A stretch of 64,000 bases of DNA from Pseudomonas reinekei (GCF_001945365.1 NZ_MSTQ01000005.1:62001-126000); one strand, 5' to 3'. Counted from the first letter of the stretch, positions 43,971-53,470 are shown. Program-made: numbers and translations. Notes: generated from the sequence alone by a model not told the origin.

Positions 43971-44062
43971 GCGCCGCAACGGATCTAATGGAAACAACCC
44001 GGCAATCAGCGTCGCCAACAGCCTTCCCTCCTGCTGGTCTTCGCGCAATCCCACCCTGCGGC

Positions 44063-45433
44063 TCATTTCACCGCACCGATATCAAATTCCAATGGCTTGG
44101 CCGCTTTCTGCCCAACCCCATACCAATCCAGCTTGCGCGTCAGCACCATGAACACGCCGAGCAAGCCGAACAGCAACAGCGAGCCCATCAACAGCGCGTA
44201 ATCCTCCGCGCTCAACAACCCATAGAGCAGACCGTAGAGCGCTGCCAACCCTGCAGAAAAGCTCAAGCCATGCCGCACACTGCGTAACACGTGGCAGACG
44301 TAAAACCCGATCAACAACACGCAACCACTGGCCGACAACAGATACGCCCAGGCAAAGCCAATGTGCTCGGACAAGGACAACAACAGCAAATAGAAGAACG
44401 CCAACGCTACGCCGACCAGCGCGTATTGCACCGGGTGCACCGCAAGGCTTTTGAGCACTTCGAAGAGGAAAAAACCGGCGAAGGTCAAGACGATAAACAG
44501 CAGCGCATATTTGATCGCCCGGTCGCTCTTCAGATACTGGTCCACGGGGTCGATGAAGCTCACGCCAAAACTGCGGCCGAACAACACCTCACAACCACCG
44601 CTGGACACGCAGCTGTTCAGGATTTCTTGCAGGTTGGTGGAGAAGAACGAAGTCTGCCAATTGGCAGTGAAGCCTTGATCGGTGATGTCGCGCTGAGCGG
44701 GCAGGTAGTTGCCGATGAAGCTGGGGTGCGGCCAGTTCGCGGTCAGCGAGACCTTGCTGGTCTTGCCCACCGGCAGAACCTGCAACTGGCCGGTGCCTTG
44801 CAGTTTCAGGTCGAATCCGAAGGCCAGCTCGGTAACTTGCTTTGGTTCCAAGGCTGGCAGGGGCACGTGAACACCTTCGCCCAGCCAGCCGACCTGACTG
44901 CCGGGGATGAAGTCCAGGCTCCGGCCATTGAGCTCCAGTTTCAAGGCGTTTTCGATGCCGCGAATGTCGCTGATGCCAACGGCGAGGAACGGCGGGTCGA
45001 ACTGATAATCGCCAAAGTCTTCCTTGATACCCAGTTGTGTCGGTAACGAAAAATGGCCGCTGATACGGTTGTCGGCATGAAACAACCGCGCCTGGTAAAT
45101 GCCCCGGGCGCGCAACTCGGTTTGCACCGCGCCATCGAGTTCGAAGCGCTCCGGCAGGAAGTACAGACGCCCGCGCTCTTCGCCGATTTCCTGATACCGC
45201 TCGTTGGTTTTTTCGCGGGTCTTCCAGGTACGCACCACTTTGCGATACGGCACCACCACCAGCGGGCCGCTCAATTGCTGGCTGTAACTGGAACTGCGGG
45301 CGATGTCTTCGAGCACACCATCGCGCAGTTGCTGGCGATCCCGAATCACGCCGTTGATCATCAAGAGCGGGATCAGCAACAACAGAATCAAAAGGGCAAT
45401 GGCCCCGAGTTTTAGGGTCAGGCTACGGTTCAT
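44063..45433 (-). CDS. creD: CreD, inner membrane protein of the CreBC regulon
   Basis: This 456-residue protein has one N-terminal helix (about 10-28), a large periplasmic region and about six helices at the C-terminus (from about 290). FGVSFIDPVDQYLKSDRAIK and LFEVLKSLAVHPVQYALVG are the CreD signature. It is the effector most induced by CreBC and affects envelope and biofilm traits and beta-lactam response in Pseudomonas. The ATG at 45433 (MNRSLTLKLGAIALLILLLL) is used; the longer frame lacks a helix start. It follows creC across 109 bp. Confidence 0.95.
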   Translation of the reverse strand: MNRSLTLKLGAIALLILLLLIPLLMINGVIRDRQQLRDGVLEDIARSSSYSQQLSGPLVVVPYRKVVRTWKTREKTNERYQEIGEERGRLYFLPERFELDGAVQTELRARGIYQARLFHADNRISGHFSLPTQLGIKEDFGDYQFDPPFLAVGISDIRGIENALKLELNGRSLDFIPGSQVGWLGEGVHVPLPALEPKQVTELAFGFDLKLQGTGQLQVLPVGKTSKVSLTANWPHPSFIGNYLPAQRDITDQGFTANWQTSFFSTNLQEILNSCVSSGGCEVLFGRSFGVSFIDPVDQYLKSDRAIKYALLFIVLTFAGFFLFEVLKSLAVHPVQYALVGVALAFFYLLLLSLSEHIGFAWAYLLSASGCVLLIGFYVCHVLRSVRHGLSFSAGLAALYGLLYGLLSAEDYALLMGSLLLFGLLGVFMVLTRKLDWYGVGQKAAKPLEFDIGAVK

Positions 45434-45542
45434 GGGACTCCCCCTGTTTTGGATGGGGAGAGTCTGGGATTGTCGTGTGAGGAATTTATGGGGGGAATGT
45501 GGAGAGTGTGTGGAGACTGGTCCAGCCAATCGCGACGGGGTC

Positions 45543-46961
45543 CTAAGCCAGGCGCAATACGACCTCCACCCCGCCCTCGACGTTACCGATACTCATGACC
45601 CCGCCATGCAACTTCACCACTTCCTCGACAAAGTTAAGCCCCAACCCCGTGCTTTTTCTGCCGCTATCTGGACGCGCTAGTGAGTAAAAACGCTCACTCA
45701 ACCGTGGCAACGCATAGTCGGGAATCGCCTCAGCCTGGTTGAACAGCCTGAACTCGATTTGCCCCCCAATCTTGACGGCAGTAAATCGCAGCACGCCGTT
45801 GAAGGGGGTGAAGTCCAACGCATTCTCCAGCAGATTACCCAGCGCCTGGCGCAACAAAAACGGCTCGCCGATCAGCACCAGATCCGTCGCAATCGTTTGT
45901 TCAATCCGCAACTGCTTGCCTTCGATCCGCGCCGCCTGAGCACTCAACAATTCGTCCACCAATGCGGCCAACGGCACCGCAACCCGCTCGTCCAGTCCTT
46001 GCCGTTGCTCAACCTGCGCCAGGTTCAGCAGCCGCTCGATCAACTGCTGCATCCGCGCACTTTCGCTGTCGATGTTGCCGACAAAACGCTGCCGCTGGGG
46101 CAACGCCATCTCGCTTTGCAACAGTTCCGCCGCACCGCGAATCGCCGCCAGTGGGCTCTTCAGTTCATGGGTCAGCGTGTGCACGTAACGCTCGACGTAC
46201 GCTTTGCCTTCGAGCTGCGTGCGCATCTGCTCCACTGCCGTGGCCAATTGCTCCAGCTCGCCGCCGCGATAATGCGGCACCTCGACCCGACGCCCTTCGC
46301 TCACGGCCTGGGCATAAGCGGTCAACCGCCGAAGTGCCCGACTCAACCACCACGACAACAGCGCACCGAACAACAGGCCGAGGCCGATCAGCCCGGCGCC
46401 GTAAGTGAGTAATCGACGCTCCGTGCGATCCACATAAGGTTGCAGCGAGCTATTGGGCTTGGCCACGGTCACCACCCCGATGATCTGCCCATTGTCGCGA
46501 ATCGGCGCACCGACGTGCATCACCGAAGACGTCGCGTCATCGGGATCACTGCGGGTCGACCGCGCGCCATACTCGCCGCGCAGGGTCAGGTAAACGTCGT
46601 TCCAGCGTGAATAGTCCTGCCCCACCGCCGTGCCGCTGGAATCCAGCACGACGATGCCCTTGGCGTCGGTAACGTAGATGCGGTGGTTGACCTGATTCTT
46701 CGGCAAGCCCCAGATATTTGCCGCCGGTTGGCGCTCTCCGTAGGCCTTGAGCAATTGTGGCCAACGGTGTTGGCTGAGGGTGCCGGCCTTGAAATCATCG
46801 CGCAGGATTTCCGCCATCAGGTTGGCGGTGTCGACCAGGGTTTCCTCCGTGGACTGGCGCACACCGGGGCGGATTTCTTCCATCACCGTGTTGAGCACGA
46901 AGTAGCCGGTCAGGCCGATGAACAGCACGTAGACCAGAAAAATCCGGATTCCCAACGGCAT
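45543..46961 (-). CDS. creC: CreC, sensor histidine kinase
   Basis: This 472-residue kinase has membrane helices at about 4-24 and 183-205, a periplasmic sensor between them, a HAMP-like linker, an H-box (LTHELKSPLAAIRGAAELLQ) near residue 265 and an ATPase domain with N-box (ALGNLLENALDFTPFNG) and GLGLNFVEEVVKLHGG. It phosphorylates CreB. Its start overlaps the creB stop by one base, so both are coupled. In Pseudomonas, the system links to AmpC induction through PBP4 inhibition. Confidence 0.95.
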   Translation of the reverse strand: MPLGIRIFLVYVLFIGLTGYFVLNTVMEEIRPGVRQSTEETLVDTANLMAEILRDDFKAGTLSQHRWPQLLKAYGERQPAANIWGLPKNQVNHRIYVTDAKGIVVLDSSGTAVGQDYSRWNDVYLTLRGEYGARSTRSDPDDATSSVMHVGAPIRDNGQIIGVVTVAKPNSSLQPYVDRTERRLLTYGAGLIGLGLLFGALLSWWLSRALRRLTAYAQAVSEGRRVEVPHYRGGELEQLATAVEQMRTQLEGKAYVERYVHTLTHELKSPLAAIRGAAELLQSEMALPQRQRFVGNIDSESARMQQLIERLLNLAQVEQRQGLDERVAVPLAALVDELLSAQAARIEGKQLRIEQTIATDLVLIGEPFLLRQALGNLLENALDFTPFNGVLRFTAVKIGGQIEFRLFNQAEAIPDYALPRLSERFYSLARPDSGRKSTGLGLNFVEEVVKLHGGVMSIGNVEGGVEVVLRLA

Positions 46962-47641
46962 CAGCTGTGTCCCGGGCTGTAGCTGTAACCGAGCCCGCGA
47001 TGGGTCTGGATCGGCTCCGCGTCAGCCTTCACCAGTCGCAACTTGGCGCGCACACTCTTGATGTGGCTGTCGATGCTGCGCTCGTACCCGGCATCCGCAG
47101 CCACACCCAGCGCATCGAGCAATTGCTCACGGCTGAAGACGCGTTCGGGTTGTTCCAACAGGCATTGCAGCAGACGGAATTCATGGCGGGTCAGGCTCAA
47201 CGGCTGATTGCGATAGCTGATCTGCACCCGCTCACTGTCGATTCGAAACAGCGTCGGTGAGGTTTCAGCCGCCACTCGCGGCGCCATGCGCTTGAGAATC
47301 GCCCGGACCCGCGCAGCCACCTCCCGAGGGCTGAACGGCTTGACCACGTAATCGTCGGCGCCGATTTCCAGCCCCACCACCCGGTCGATTTCCGCATCGC
47401 GGGCGCTGAGAAAGATCACCGGCACTTCGCTGAACCGCCGCAGTTGCTTGCAGGTTTCGAAGCCGCTGATGTCCGGCAGGCCGATGTCGAGGATGATCAG
47501 ATCCGTCGGCGTCTGCCGCTGATGCTCCAACGCCGCCGCCCCCAGGGTCAGCCACGTGGTGGTAAACCCCTCGCCCTGCAGGGCGAAAATCAGGGTGTCG
47601 GCAATCGCCGCTTCGTCTTCGACAATCAGGATATGAGGCAT
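46961..47641 (-). CDS. creB: CreB, OmpR-family response regulator
   Basis: This 226-residue protein has a receiver domain (residues 1-115; ILIVEDEAAIADTLIFALQG, phospho-acceptor in LIILDIGLPD, conserved Lys in DDYVVKPFSPRE) and a winged-helix DNA-binding domain (about 130-224; LTRHEFRLLQCLLEQPERVF). The ATG at 47641 is the family start; 14 extra residues upstream are unlike the family. It is first in the creB-C-D order. It would bind TTCAC repeats, but no clear pair was seen upstream of creD. Confidence 0.95.
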   Translation of the reverse strand: MPHILIVEDEAAIADTLIFALQGEGFTTTWLTLGAAALEHQRQTPTDLIILDIGLPDISGFETCKQLRRFSEVPVIFLSARDAEIDRVVGLEIGADDYVVKPFSPREVAARVRAILKRMAPRVAAETSPTLFRIDSERVQISYRNQPLSLTRHEFRLLQCLLEQPERVFSREQLLDALGVAADAGYERSIDSHIKSVRAKLRLVKADAEPIQTHRGLGYSYSPGHS

Positions 47642-47715
47642 GGCGTCCGAGCCCGCTGGTTGAGTGGGCGAACGGTGACTCAAGGCTTACCGCACGTCAA
47701 TGAGCCCCCTTGCAA

Positions 47716-48219
47716 TCAGCAGTCCGGTTTGTCCGCCGTATACCGTCGAGCCGGATTCACCGCCGCACCGAACTCACGCAGGGCCTTGGCGCCGATCAGC
47801 AACGGATAGTTGAAGCTGCTGCGATCCGTCAGGTTGACCTCGACCGTGCGCTTGACGTTGCCCAGGCACAGTTCAAGATCCACCACCGGACGCTTGGAGG
47901 GCGCGGCGTTGTCTTCGTCCTCGTCCTCTTCGGAACGGGTCTTGATCTTGCTGATCCGCGCCACTTTGTGCTCGTAGACCTTGTTGCTCGCCTCCTTGGT
48001 GGCGAGGCGGAAGCGTACCCAGTCTTCGCCGTCGCGGGTGAAGGTTTCGATGTCCTTGGCCGACAGCGACGCGGTCAGGGCACCGGTGTCCATCTTGGCC
48101 TTGAGCACTTCACCGCCGATTTCCGGCAGCGCGATGTATTCATAACGCCCGTACAGGGTCGGCTCGGCGGCCATGACCGGCAGGGCAACAAGGGACAGCA
48201 GTGCGAGAAGCGATTTCAC
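47716..48219 (-). CDS. Retropepsin-like (ATP-dependent zinc protease family) exported protein
   Basis: This 167-residue protein starts at GTG 48219, with AAGGA about 10 bp upstream, and has a signal peptide (KSLLALLSLVALPVMAAEPT). The mature part is the PF05618-type domain with MDTGALTASLSA, which carries the aspartic-protease-like DTG, and FNYPLLIGAKALREFG. An acidic insert (EEDEDEDN) lies in the middle. The family is now seen as retropepsin-like, possibly acting on periplasmic proteins. It is upstream of creB in the same direction, 75 bp away, as in PAO1 (PA0462). Confidence 0.85.
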   Translation of the reverse strand: MKSLLALLSLVALPVMAAEPTLYGRYEYIALPEIGGEVLKAKMDTGALTASLSAKDIETFTRDGEDWVRFRLATKEASNKVYEHKVARISKIKTRSEEDEDEDNAAPSKRPVVDLELCLGNVKRTVEVNLTDRSSFNYPLLIGAKALREFGAAVNPARRYTADKPDC

Positions 48220-48419
48220 GTGATGGGTGTCCTTGGAAGGAGGATGCAATGGCCAAATTCTAGACCGCAACAAACAAAGATAGTTGGGCCACTCGCCACA
48301 GGGTCATTCAATGCGCCGCGAGCCTAACGCTTCAAAGGTGAAACATTCGTTGTCACCGATTTGGCCTGCCGCCCGAAGCTGCTTATCATGGCGAGCCCAA
48401 ACGCTTTCAAGAGTTGCCT

Positions 48420-49307
48420 ATGCGCCGCCTGCTCACCGGCTGTTTCGTTACCCTGTTGCTATTGCTCAACACCCTGGTCCTGATCGGGCCCTTGATGGTG
48501 TTTGCCTTGCTCAAACTGGTTCTATCCGGCCGCTTTCGCGATTACGCATCAAATGCAGTGATGTGGATCGCCGAAACATGGTCCGAAATCGACAAGCTGA
48601 TCTTCCGCCTGTGCATCCCGACCCAATGGGACATTCGCGGTGGCGACGATCTGCGGCGCGACACCTCGTATCTGGTGATCAGCAACCATCAATCCTGGGT
48701 CGACATCCCGGCGCTGATCCAGACGCTGAACCGACGCACGCCGTTCTTCAAATTCTTCCTCAAGAAAGAACTGATCTGGGTGCCCTTCCTGGGCCTGGCC
48801 TGGTGGGCGCTGGATTACCCGTTCATGAAGCGCTATACCAAGGCCTTCCTGGCGAAGCACCCGGAACTGGCCGGCAAGGATCTGGAAATCACCAAACAGG
48901 CCTGCGAGCTGTTCAAGCGCCAGCCGGTAACCGTGGTCAATTATCTGGAAGGCACGCGCTTTACTGCGGCCAAGAGCACTCAGCAGCAATCACCGTTCAC
49001 CCACTTGCTCAAGCCAAAGGCGGGTGGCGTGGCGTTCGTGCTGGCGGCGATGGGTGAACAGCTGGATGCGATTCTCGATGTGACGGTGGTGTATCCGCAG
49101 CAAAAAATTCCAGGCTTCTGGGACTTGATCAGCGGCAACGTGCCGAGGGTCATCATCGACATCAAGACCCGCGAACTCGACCCGGCGCTGTGGCGAGGCG
49201 ATTACGAAAACGATCCGCAGTTTCGTGAAACAGTCCAGAACTGGGTCAACCAGCTCTGGACCGAGAAAGACCAACGCATCGACGCGCTGCGCGCGGAAAA
49301 CCGCTGA
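48420..49307 (+). CDS. PlsC-like lysophospholipid acyltransferase
   Basis: This 295-residue protein has an N-terminal helix (about 8-35) and the acyltransferase motifs NHQSWVD (H-x4-D, about residue 88) and EGTRF (about 178). It would transfer acyl groups to a lysophosphatidic-type substrate at the inner membrane. It is a second-type acyltransferase (YihG-like), not the essential plsC. The ATG at 48420 is preferred to TTG at 48414. It is convergent with the DUF2780 gene, with stop codons directly abutting (49305-49310). Confidence 0.9.
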   Translation: MRRLLTGCFVTLLLLLNTLVLIGPLMVFALLKLVLSGRFRDYASNAVMWIAETWSEIDKLIFRLCIPTQWDIRGGDDLRRDTSYLVISNHQSWVDIPALIQTLNRRTPFFKFFLKKELIWVPFLGLAWWALDYPFMKRYTKAFLAKHPELAGKDLEITKQACELFKRQPVTVVNYLEGTRFTAAKSTQQQSPFTHLLKPKAGGVAFVLAAMGEQLDAILDVTVVYPQQKIPGFWDLISGNVPRVIIDIKTRELDPALWRGDYENDPQFRETVQNWVNQLWTEKDQRIDALRAENR

Positions 49308-49865
49308 TCAGCTACCGGTGACGCCTGTCCCCCAAATGCCGCCCAGGCTTTGCAGCAGCGAACCGGCGACGCCTTGCTGACCGAGGTATTGCAGGATCAC
49401 CGGGGCAAACTGGCCGATCATGCCGGTGTCCATGCCCAAGGCGCTGAAGGCGCTGTTCAAGTCATTGGTGTCCTTGACGTTGCCCAAGGCGTTATCCAGC
49501 CCGGCGGCCTTGCCGCTGGAGCCGAGCAACGCTGCAAGGGCACCCAGCTCACCGCCGCCCGACAGCTTGTCGATGCCCGGCACGCTTTTGGCCAGTTCCG
49601 AATAGTCGGTCGAGCTCAACTGATTCTTCGCCAGACCCAGCATCGCCCCGGCGCCGCCGACGGCTTGCTGTGGCGTCACGTCCAACTGGGTGAGTGCGCC
49701 CAGCAAGTCTGCCGTTTCGGAGGTCGGCGCGGCCTTCGTTGTTGCATTGTCATCCTTCATCCCCGCGATAGCGTTAGCCGCATCGCCCAGACTGAACTGT
49801 GCGAAAGCCGGACTGGCTGCCAGGGTCAGCAGCGAAGCCAGTGCAAAACCGCGTGAAATTTTCAT
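49308..49865 (-). CDS. DUF2780 exported protein
   Basis: This 185-residue protein has a signal peptide (KISRGFALASLLTLAASPAF, cut after AFA) and a Gly/Ala/Leu-rich mature part (LTQLDVTPQQAVGGAGAMLG, LAKSVPGIDKLSGGGELGAL), the DUF2780 (VcgC/VcgE) pattern. It is predicted periplasmic. The ATG at 49865 is used; 7 residues upstream are not signal-like. The function is unknown. It matches PA0460 by position. Confidence 0.85.
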   Translation of the reverse strand: MKISRGFALASLLTLAASPAFAQFSLGDAANAIAGMKDDNATTKAAPTSETADLLGALTQLDVTPQQAVGGAGAMLGLAKNQLSSTDYSELAKSVPGIDKLSGGGELGALAALLGSSGKAAGLDNALGNVKDTNDLNSAFSALGMDTGMIGQFAPVILQYLGQQGVAGSLLQSLGGIWGTGVTGS

Positions 49866-50088
49866 CCAGACATCCTCATGTGTCACGAAAAACGCCCGGT
49901 TGACGGGCGCAGAGCTGCCGGTTTGACCGGTCAGGCGCGGGCATGTTCCTCAGGCGCCCCGCCATTTCCCACCCGCTCGTCACAAAACAGCCACCAGGCC
50001 AGCGACCCTATCAGATCTGCTAGTAGGCAACCTTGATCCGTTGCGCCACAGTAACGCCAGACTGGGGAAAGATGCTCAGGAGCCCTCC

Positions 50089-51114
50089 ATGCCACTTGGT
50101 CGCGAAACGTTGCTCTGCCACTACCACTACGACCCGCAGGATCGACTGGTGGATTGCACGCCTGCGGCGCAAGCCACCACCCGGCGCTTTTACCTGAAAG
50201 ATCGGCTGGCCACCGAGATTCAAGGCGTAGTGCAACGTTCGATCATGCAGCATGACGATCACCTGTTGGCGCAGCAGCAGCGTCAGAGCGGTGTCGTCGA
50301 AACTCACTTGCTCGCCTCTGATCAACAGCGTTCGGTGTTGAACGTACTCGACGCGGCGCGTCTTACCCCCCTCGCCTACTCGCCCTACGGTCATCACCCG
50401 GCGGAAAGCGGATTGCTCAGCCTCTTCGGCTTCAACGGCGAACGACCGGATCCGGTGACGGGATGTTATTTGTTGGGGAATGGTTATCGGGCGTTTAACC
50501 CGGTGTTGATGCGATTTAACAGCCCGGACAGCTGGAGTCCGTTTGGGGACGGCGGGTTAAATGCGTATGCGTACTGCGTGGGAGATCCGGTGAACCGTAC
50601 TGATCCCACAGGACACAAAGGAAACCCATTCAAGGCAATTTTTGGCTTTTTTAAACGTACGCCGAGGACCAGATCGACCGCAAACAGGGAACTTTTGAAT
50701 CCACTGGCACACCCTCAAACATCCGCAACACTTTATGATGCAGGGCAATCATCGTCTTCAAGCTTGTCCCGCTCGTCAGTGTCATCACAGGTATCCAAGA
50801 CAGATAGCGCTCCCTATGGCGTATCCTTCCACGAGGAGCTTCCTCCTTCATACCAAAATCTTTATCCGAATATAGAGCTGGTAGAACCGGATATAGGTTT
50901 CAGATTCGAACAAGCTTTAAGACGCTCTAAAAATGATCTCGACTATCTCGAGATGCTCCTACATAACCCCGAACAGGCGCCTGCCCTGAATGCGATAAAA
51001 CATGACATTGGCGTCGTCGAAGGGATCATCAACAAACTATACGCATTACACGATGAAGCCACATTACCGATTTACCCAACTACGCCTGTAAATCGCCACT
51101 TGCGTCAAGCTTAA
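50089..51114 (+). CDS. Orphan RHS-core protein with variable C-terminal domain
   Basis: This 341-residue protein begins with a short YD/RHS-like region (about residues 1-125), a full RHS core (about 126-175; GCYLLGNGYRAFNPVLMRFN, then NAYAYCVGDPVNRTDPTGH), and a 165-residue C-terminal part unlike the core. The tail has a basic stretch (FFKRTPRTRSTANR), a Ser-rich linker (218-235), a PPSY motif (252-255) and a charged helical region. There is no signal, VgrG or PAAR gene nearby. AGGAG (50078-50082) sets the start. The 50881-50940 stretch is only 24/60 GC, unlike its neighbours. No immunity-like ORF follows. A polymorphic toxin or remnant of one is the best guess. Confidence 0.8.
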   Translation: MPLGRETLLCHYHYDPQDRLVDCTPAAQATTRRFYLKDRLATEIQGVVQRSIMQHDDHLLAQQQRQSGVVETHLLASDQQRSVLNVLDAARLTPLAYSPYGHHPAESGLLSLFGFNGERPDPVTGCYLLGNGYRAFNPVLMRFNSPDSWSPFGDGGLNAYAYCVGDPVNRTDPTGHKGNPFKAIFGFFKRTPRTRSTANRELLNPLAHPQTSATLYDAGQSSSSSLSRSSVSSQVSKTDSAPYGVSFHEELPPSYQNLYPNIELVEPDIGFRFEQALRRSKNDLDYLEMLLHNPEQAPALNAIKHDIGVVEGIINKLYALHDEATLPIYPTTPVNRHLRQA

Positions 51115-51151
51115 GGCAAGACCAACTTCTTACCTAGTATCAATAATTAAA

Positions 51152-51179
51152 GAGGGCGACATCAAGTCACCCTTTTTTA
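51152..51179 (+). terminator. Intrinsic terminator of the Rhs gene
   Basis: AGGGCGAC and GTCACCCT (one mismatch) flank ATCAA, followed by six T residues (51173-51178). It lies 38 bp after the Rhs stop and just before the convergent fdhA. Confidence 0.85.
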
Positions 51180-51191
51180 TACCCAATTGAA

Positions 51192-52391
51192 TTACGCCGC
51201 ACTAAACAACTTATGCGGATCAATCACAAACTTCTTCGGCACGCCTGCATCGAACTCGCCATACCCTTCCGGCGCCTGGTCCAGGCTGATCACCTGCACA
51301 CCCACCACTTCGGCGATGTTGATGCGGTCCCACATGATCGCCTGCATCAGCTGGCGGTTGTACTTCATGACCGGGGTCTGGCCGGTGTGGAAGCTGTGGG
51401 ATTTGGCCCAGCCCAGGCCGAAACGGATGCTCAGGCTGCCCATTTTCGCGGCGGCGTCGACAGCGCCCGGATCTTCGGTGACGTAGAGGCCCGGAATACC
51501 GATTTTGCCGGCAACACGCACCACACCCATCAGCGAGTTGAGCACGGTGGCCGGGGCTTCGTGTTTCACACCGTCATGGCCATGGCCGCGGGCTTCGAAG
51601 CCCACGCAATCGACTGCGCAATCCACTTCAGGCTCGCCCAGCAATGCGGCGATCTGTTCGTGCAGCGGCGCGTCTTTCGACAGGTCGACGATTTCAAAAC
51701 CCTGGGCCTTGGCGTGGGCCAGGCGGATGGTGTTGACGTCGCCGATGATCACCACGGCTGCGCCCAACAGACGGGCCGATGCGGCGGCGGCCAGGCCGAC
51801 CGGGCCTGCGCCAGCGATGTAAACGGTGCTGCCCGGGCCGACGCCGGCAGTGACGGCGCCGTGGTAGCCGGTTGGCAGGATGTCGGAGAGGCAGGTCAGG
51901 TCGCGGATTTTCTCCATGGCCTTGTCGCGGTCCGGCAGCTTCAGCAGGTTGAAGTCGGCGTACGGCACCAGTACATATTCGGCCTGGCCACCGGTCCAGT
52001 CGCCCATGTCGACGTAACCGTAGGCGCCACCGGCGCGGGCCGGGTTGACGGTCAGGCAGACACCGGTGTGTTGCTCCTTGCAGGAACGGCAGCGCCCGCA
52101 AGCCACGTTGAACGGAACGGACACCAGATCGCCGATTTTCAGGTTCTCGACGTCGCTGCCTTTTTCGATCACTTCACCGGTGATCTCATGGCCCAGCACC
52201 AGGCCGGTTTGCGCGGTGGTTCGACCGCGCACCATGTGCTGGTCGGAGCCGCAAATGTTGGTGGAAACCACTTTGAGAATGACCCCGTGCTCGATCTTGC
52301 GACCGCGCGGGTCCTGCATTTTCGGATAGTCGATTTTCTGTACTTCGACCTTGCCAGCGCCGAGATACACCACACCACGATTGCCAGACAT
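51192..52391 (-). CDS. fdhA: FdhA, glutathione-independent formaldehyde dehydrogenase
   Basis: This 399-residue zinc-dependent alcohol dehydrogenase-family enzyme oxidises formaldehyde to formate with NAD+. STNICGSDQHMVRG carries catalytic-Zn ligand Cys, GHEITGEV the His, CGRCRSCKEQHTGVC the four structural-Zn cysteines, and GAGPVGLAAAASARLLGA the Rossmann loop. It is the last gene of the sox/one-carbon cluster and removes formaldehyde formed by sarcosine oxidation. A REP pair separates it from purU. Confidence 0.96.
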   Translation of the reverse strand: MSGNRGVVYLGAGKVEVQKIDYPKMQDPRGRKIEHGVILKVVSTNICGSDQHMVRGRTTAQTGLVLGHEITGEVIEKGSDVENLKIGDLVSVPFNVACGRCRSCKEQHTGVCLTVNPARAGGAYGYVDMGDWTGGQAEYVLVPYADFNLLKLPDRDKAMEKIRDLTCLSDILPTGYHGAVTAGVGPGSTVYIAGAGPVGLAAAASARLLGAAVVIIGDVNTIRLAHAKAQGFEIVDLSKDAPLHEQIAALLGEPEVDCAVDCVGFEARGHGHDGVKHEAPATVLNSLMGVVRVAGKIGIPGLYVTEDPGAVDAAAKMGSLSIRFGLGWAKSHSFHTGQTPVMKYNRQLMQAIMWDRINIAEVVGVQVISLDQAPEGYGEFDAGVPKKFVIDPHKLFSAA

Positions 52392-52498
52392 GCTTTCACC
52401 TCGCTGTTGTTTTTATGTAGCGGTCGCGTCGCCATGGAGCGGCGGCGCGTTGATTGCCCGGGTTATTGCCTGTTTGTCTTGCGTTGTCTGTCATGCCG

Positions 52499-52567
52499 TC
52501 ATCGCGAGCAAGCTCGCTCCCACATTGGAATGCATACCTTTGTGGGAGCGAGCCTGCTCGCGAAGGC
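52499..52567. repeat. REP pair between purU and fdhA
   Basis: CATCGCGAGCAAGCTCGCTC faces GGGAGCGAGCCTGCTCGCGA (52543-52562), main REP class. Confidence 0.88.
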
Positions 52568-52570
52568 GAT

Positions 52571-53428
52571 CTAAAGAACGACCGTGCGATTGGCGTTCAG
52601 GAACACCCGTCGCTCAATGTGATAACCAACGGCCCGCGCCAGGGTCAGGCCTTCGATATCCCGCCCCTTGGCGATCAGGTCTTCCGGATAATGACTGTGA
52701 TCCACCACCTCGACACCCTGGGCAATGATCGGCCCTTCATCGAGGTCGTTGTTGATGTAGTGCGCGGTCGCGCCGACCAGTTTCACGCCCTTGTTGTAGG
52801 CCTGGTGGTACGGCTTGGCGCCCTTGAAACCCGGCAGCAGCGAGTGATGAATGTTGATCGCCTTGCCGTCGAGTTTGCGGCACAGTTCCGGCGACAGCAC
52901 TTGCATGTAGCGGGCAAGAATCACCAGTTCGGCACCGGACTCTTCGATCACTTGCAACACCTGACGCTCCTGCGACGGCTTGTCGTTGGGGTCGAGGGGG
53001 AAGTGGTAGTACGGAATCTGGTGCCAGTCGGCCAGCGGCTTGAGGTCCGGGTGGTTGGAGATCACGGCGGCCACGTCCATCGACAACTGGCCGATGCGCT
53101 GGCGATAAAGCAAGTCGTTGAGGCAGTGATCGGCCTTGGAGACCATGATCACCACCTTCGGCCGATAGTGCGGCGGGGTCAGTTCGAAGACCATGCCGAA
53201 GGATTCGCCTCGTTCGGCCAGGCCTGCGCGGAACGACTGCTCGTCGAAGCCATCCGGCTGACGGAATTCCACGCGAATGAAGAAGCGACCCGAGAGCCGG
53301 TCATCGAAGGAATGGTGTTCGGTGACGTAGCAGCCCTGCTCGAACAGAAAGCGGGTCACCGCGTCCACGGTGCCGAGCACGCTGGGGCAGTCGGCGGTCA
53401 GAATCCATGTGTCTGGGGCGCGGCTCAT
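52571..53428 (-). CDS. purU: PurU, formyltetrahydrofolate deformylase
   Basis: This 285-residue enzyme hydrolyses 10-formyl-tetrahydrofolate to formate and tetrahydrofolate. It has an N-terminal ACT domain (about 5-85) and a C-terminal formyltransferase-like domain with the motif INIHHSLLPGFKGAKPYHQA; His and Asp in HHSLLP and NNDLDEGPII are the active-site residues. The ATG at 53428 begins MSRAPDTWILTADCPS. In this cluster it recycles the folate charged by sarcosine oxidase. Confidence 0.95.
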   Translation of the reverse strand: MSRAPDTWILTADCPSVLGTVDAVTRFLFEQGCYVTEHHSFDDRLSGRFFIRVEFRQPDGFDEQSFRAGLAERGESFGMVFELTPPHYRPKVVIMVSKADHCLNDLLYRQRIGQLSMDVAAVISNHPDLKPLADWHQIPYYHFPLDPNDKPSQERQVLQVIEESGAELVILARYMQVLSPELCRKLDGKAINIHHSLLPGFKGAKPYHQAYNKGVKLVGATAHYINNDLDEGPIIAQGVEVVDHSHYPEDLIAKGRDIEGLTLARAVGYHIERRVFLNANRTVVL

Positions 53429-53470
53429 AGTGCGGTGACTCCTCTTGTTATGGGCAACCGCTGCGCGGTT

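Noticed and set aside
45434..45542. Search for a cre-tag (TTCAC-N6-TTCAC) in the creC-creD gap
   Set aside because: No pair of TTCAC half-sites was found on either strand, only partial GTGAGG-like matches.
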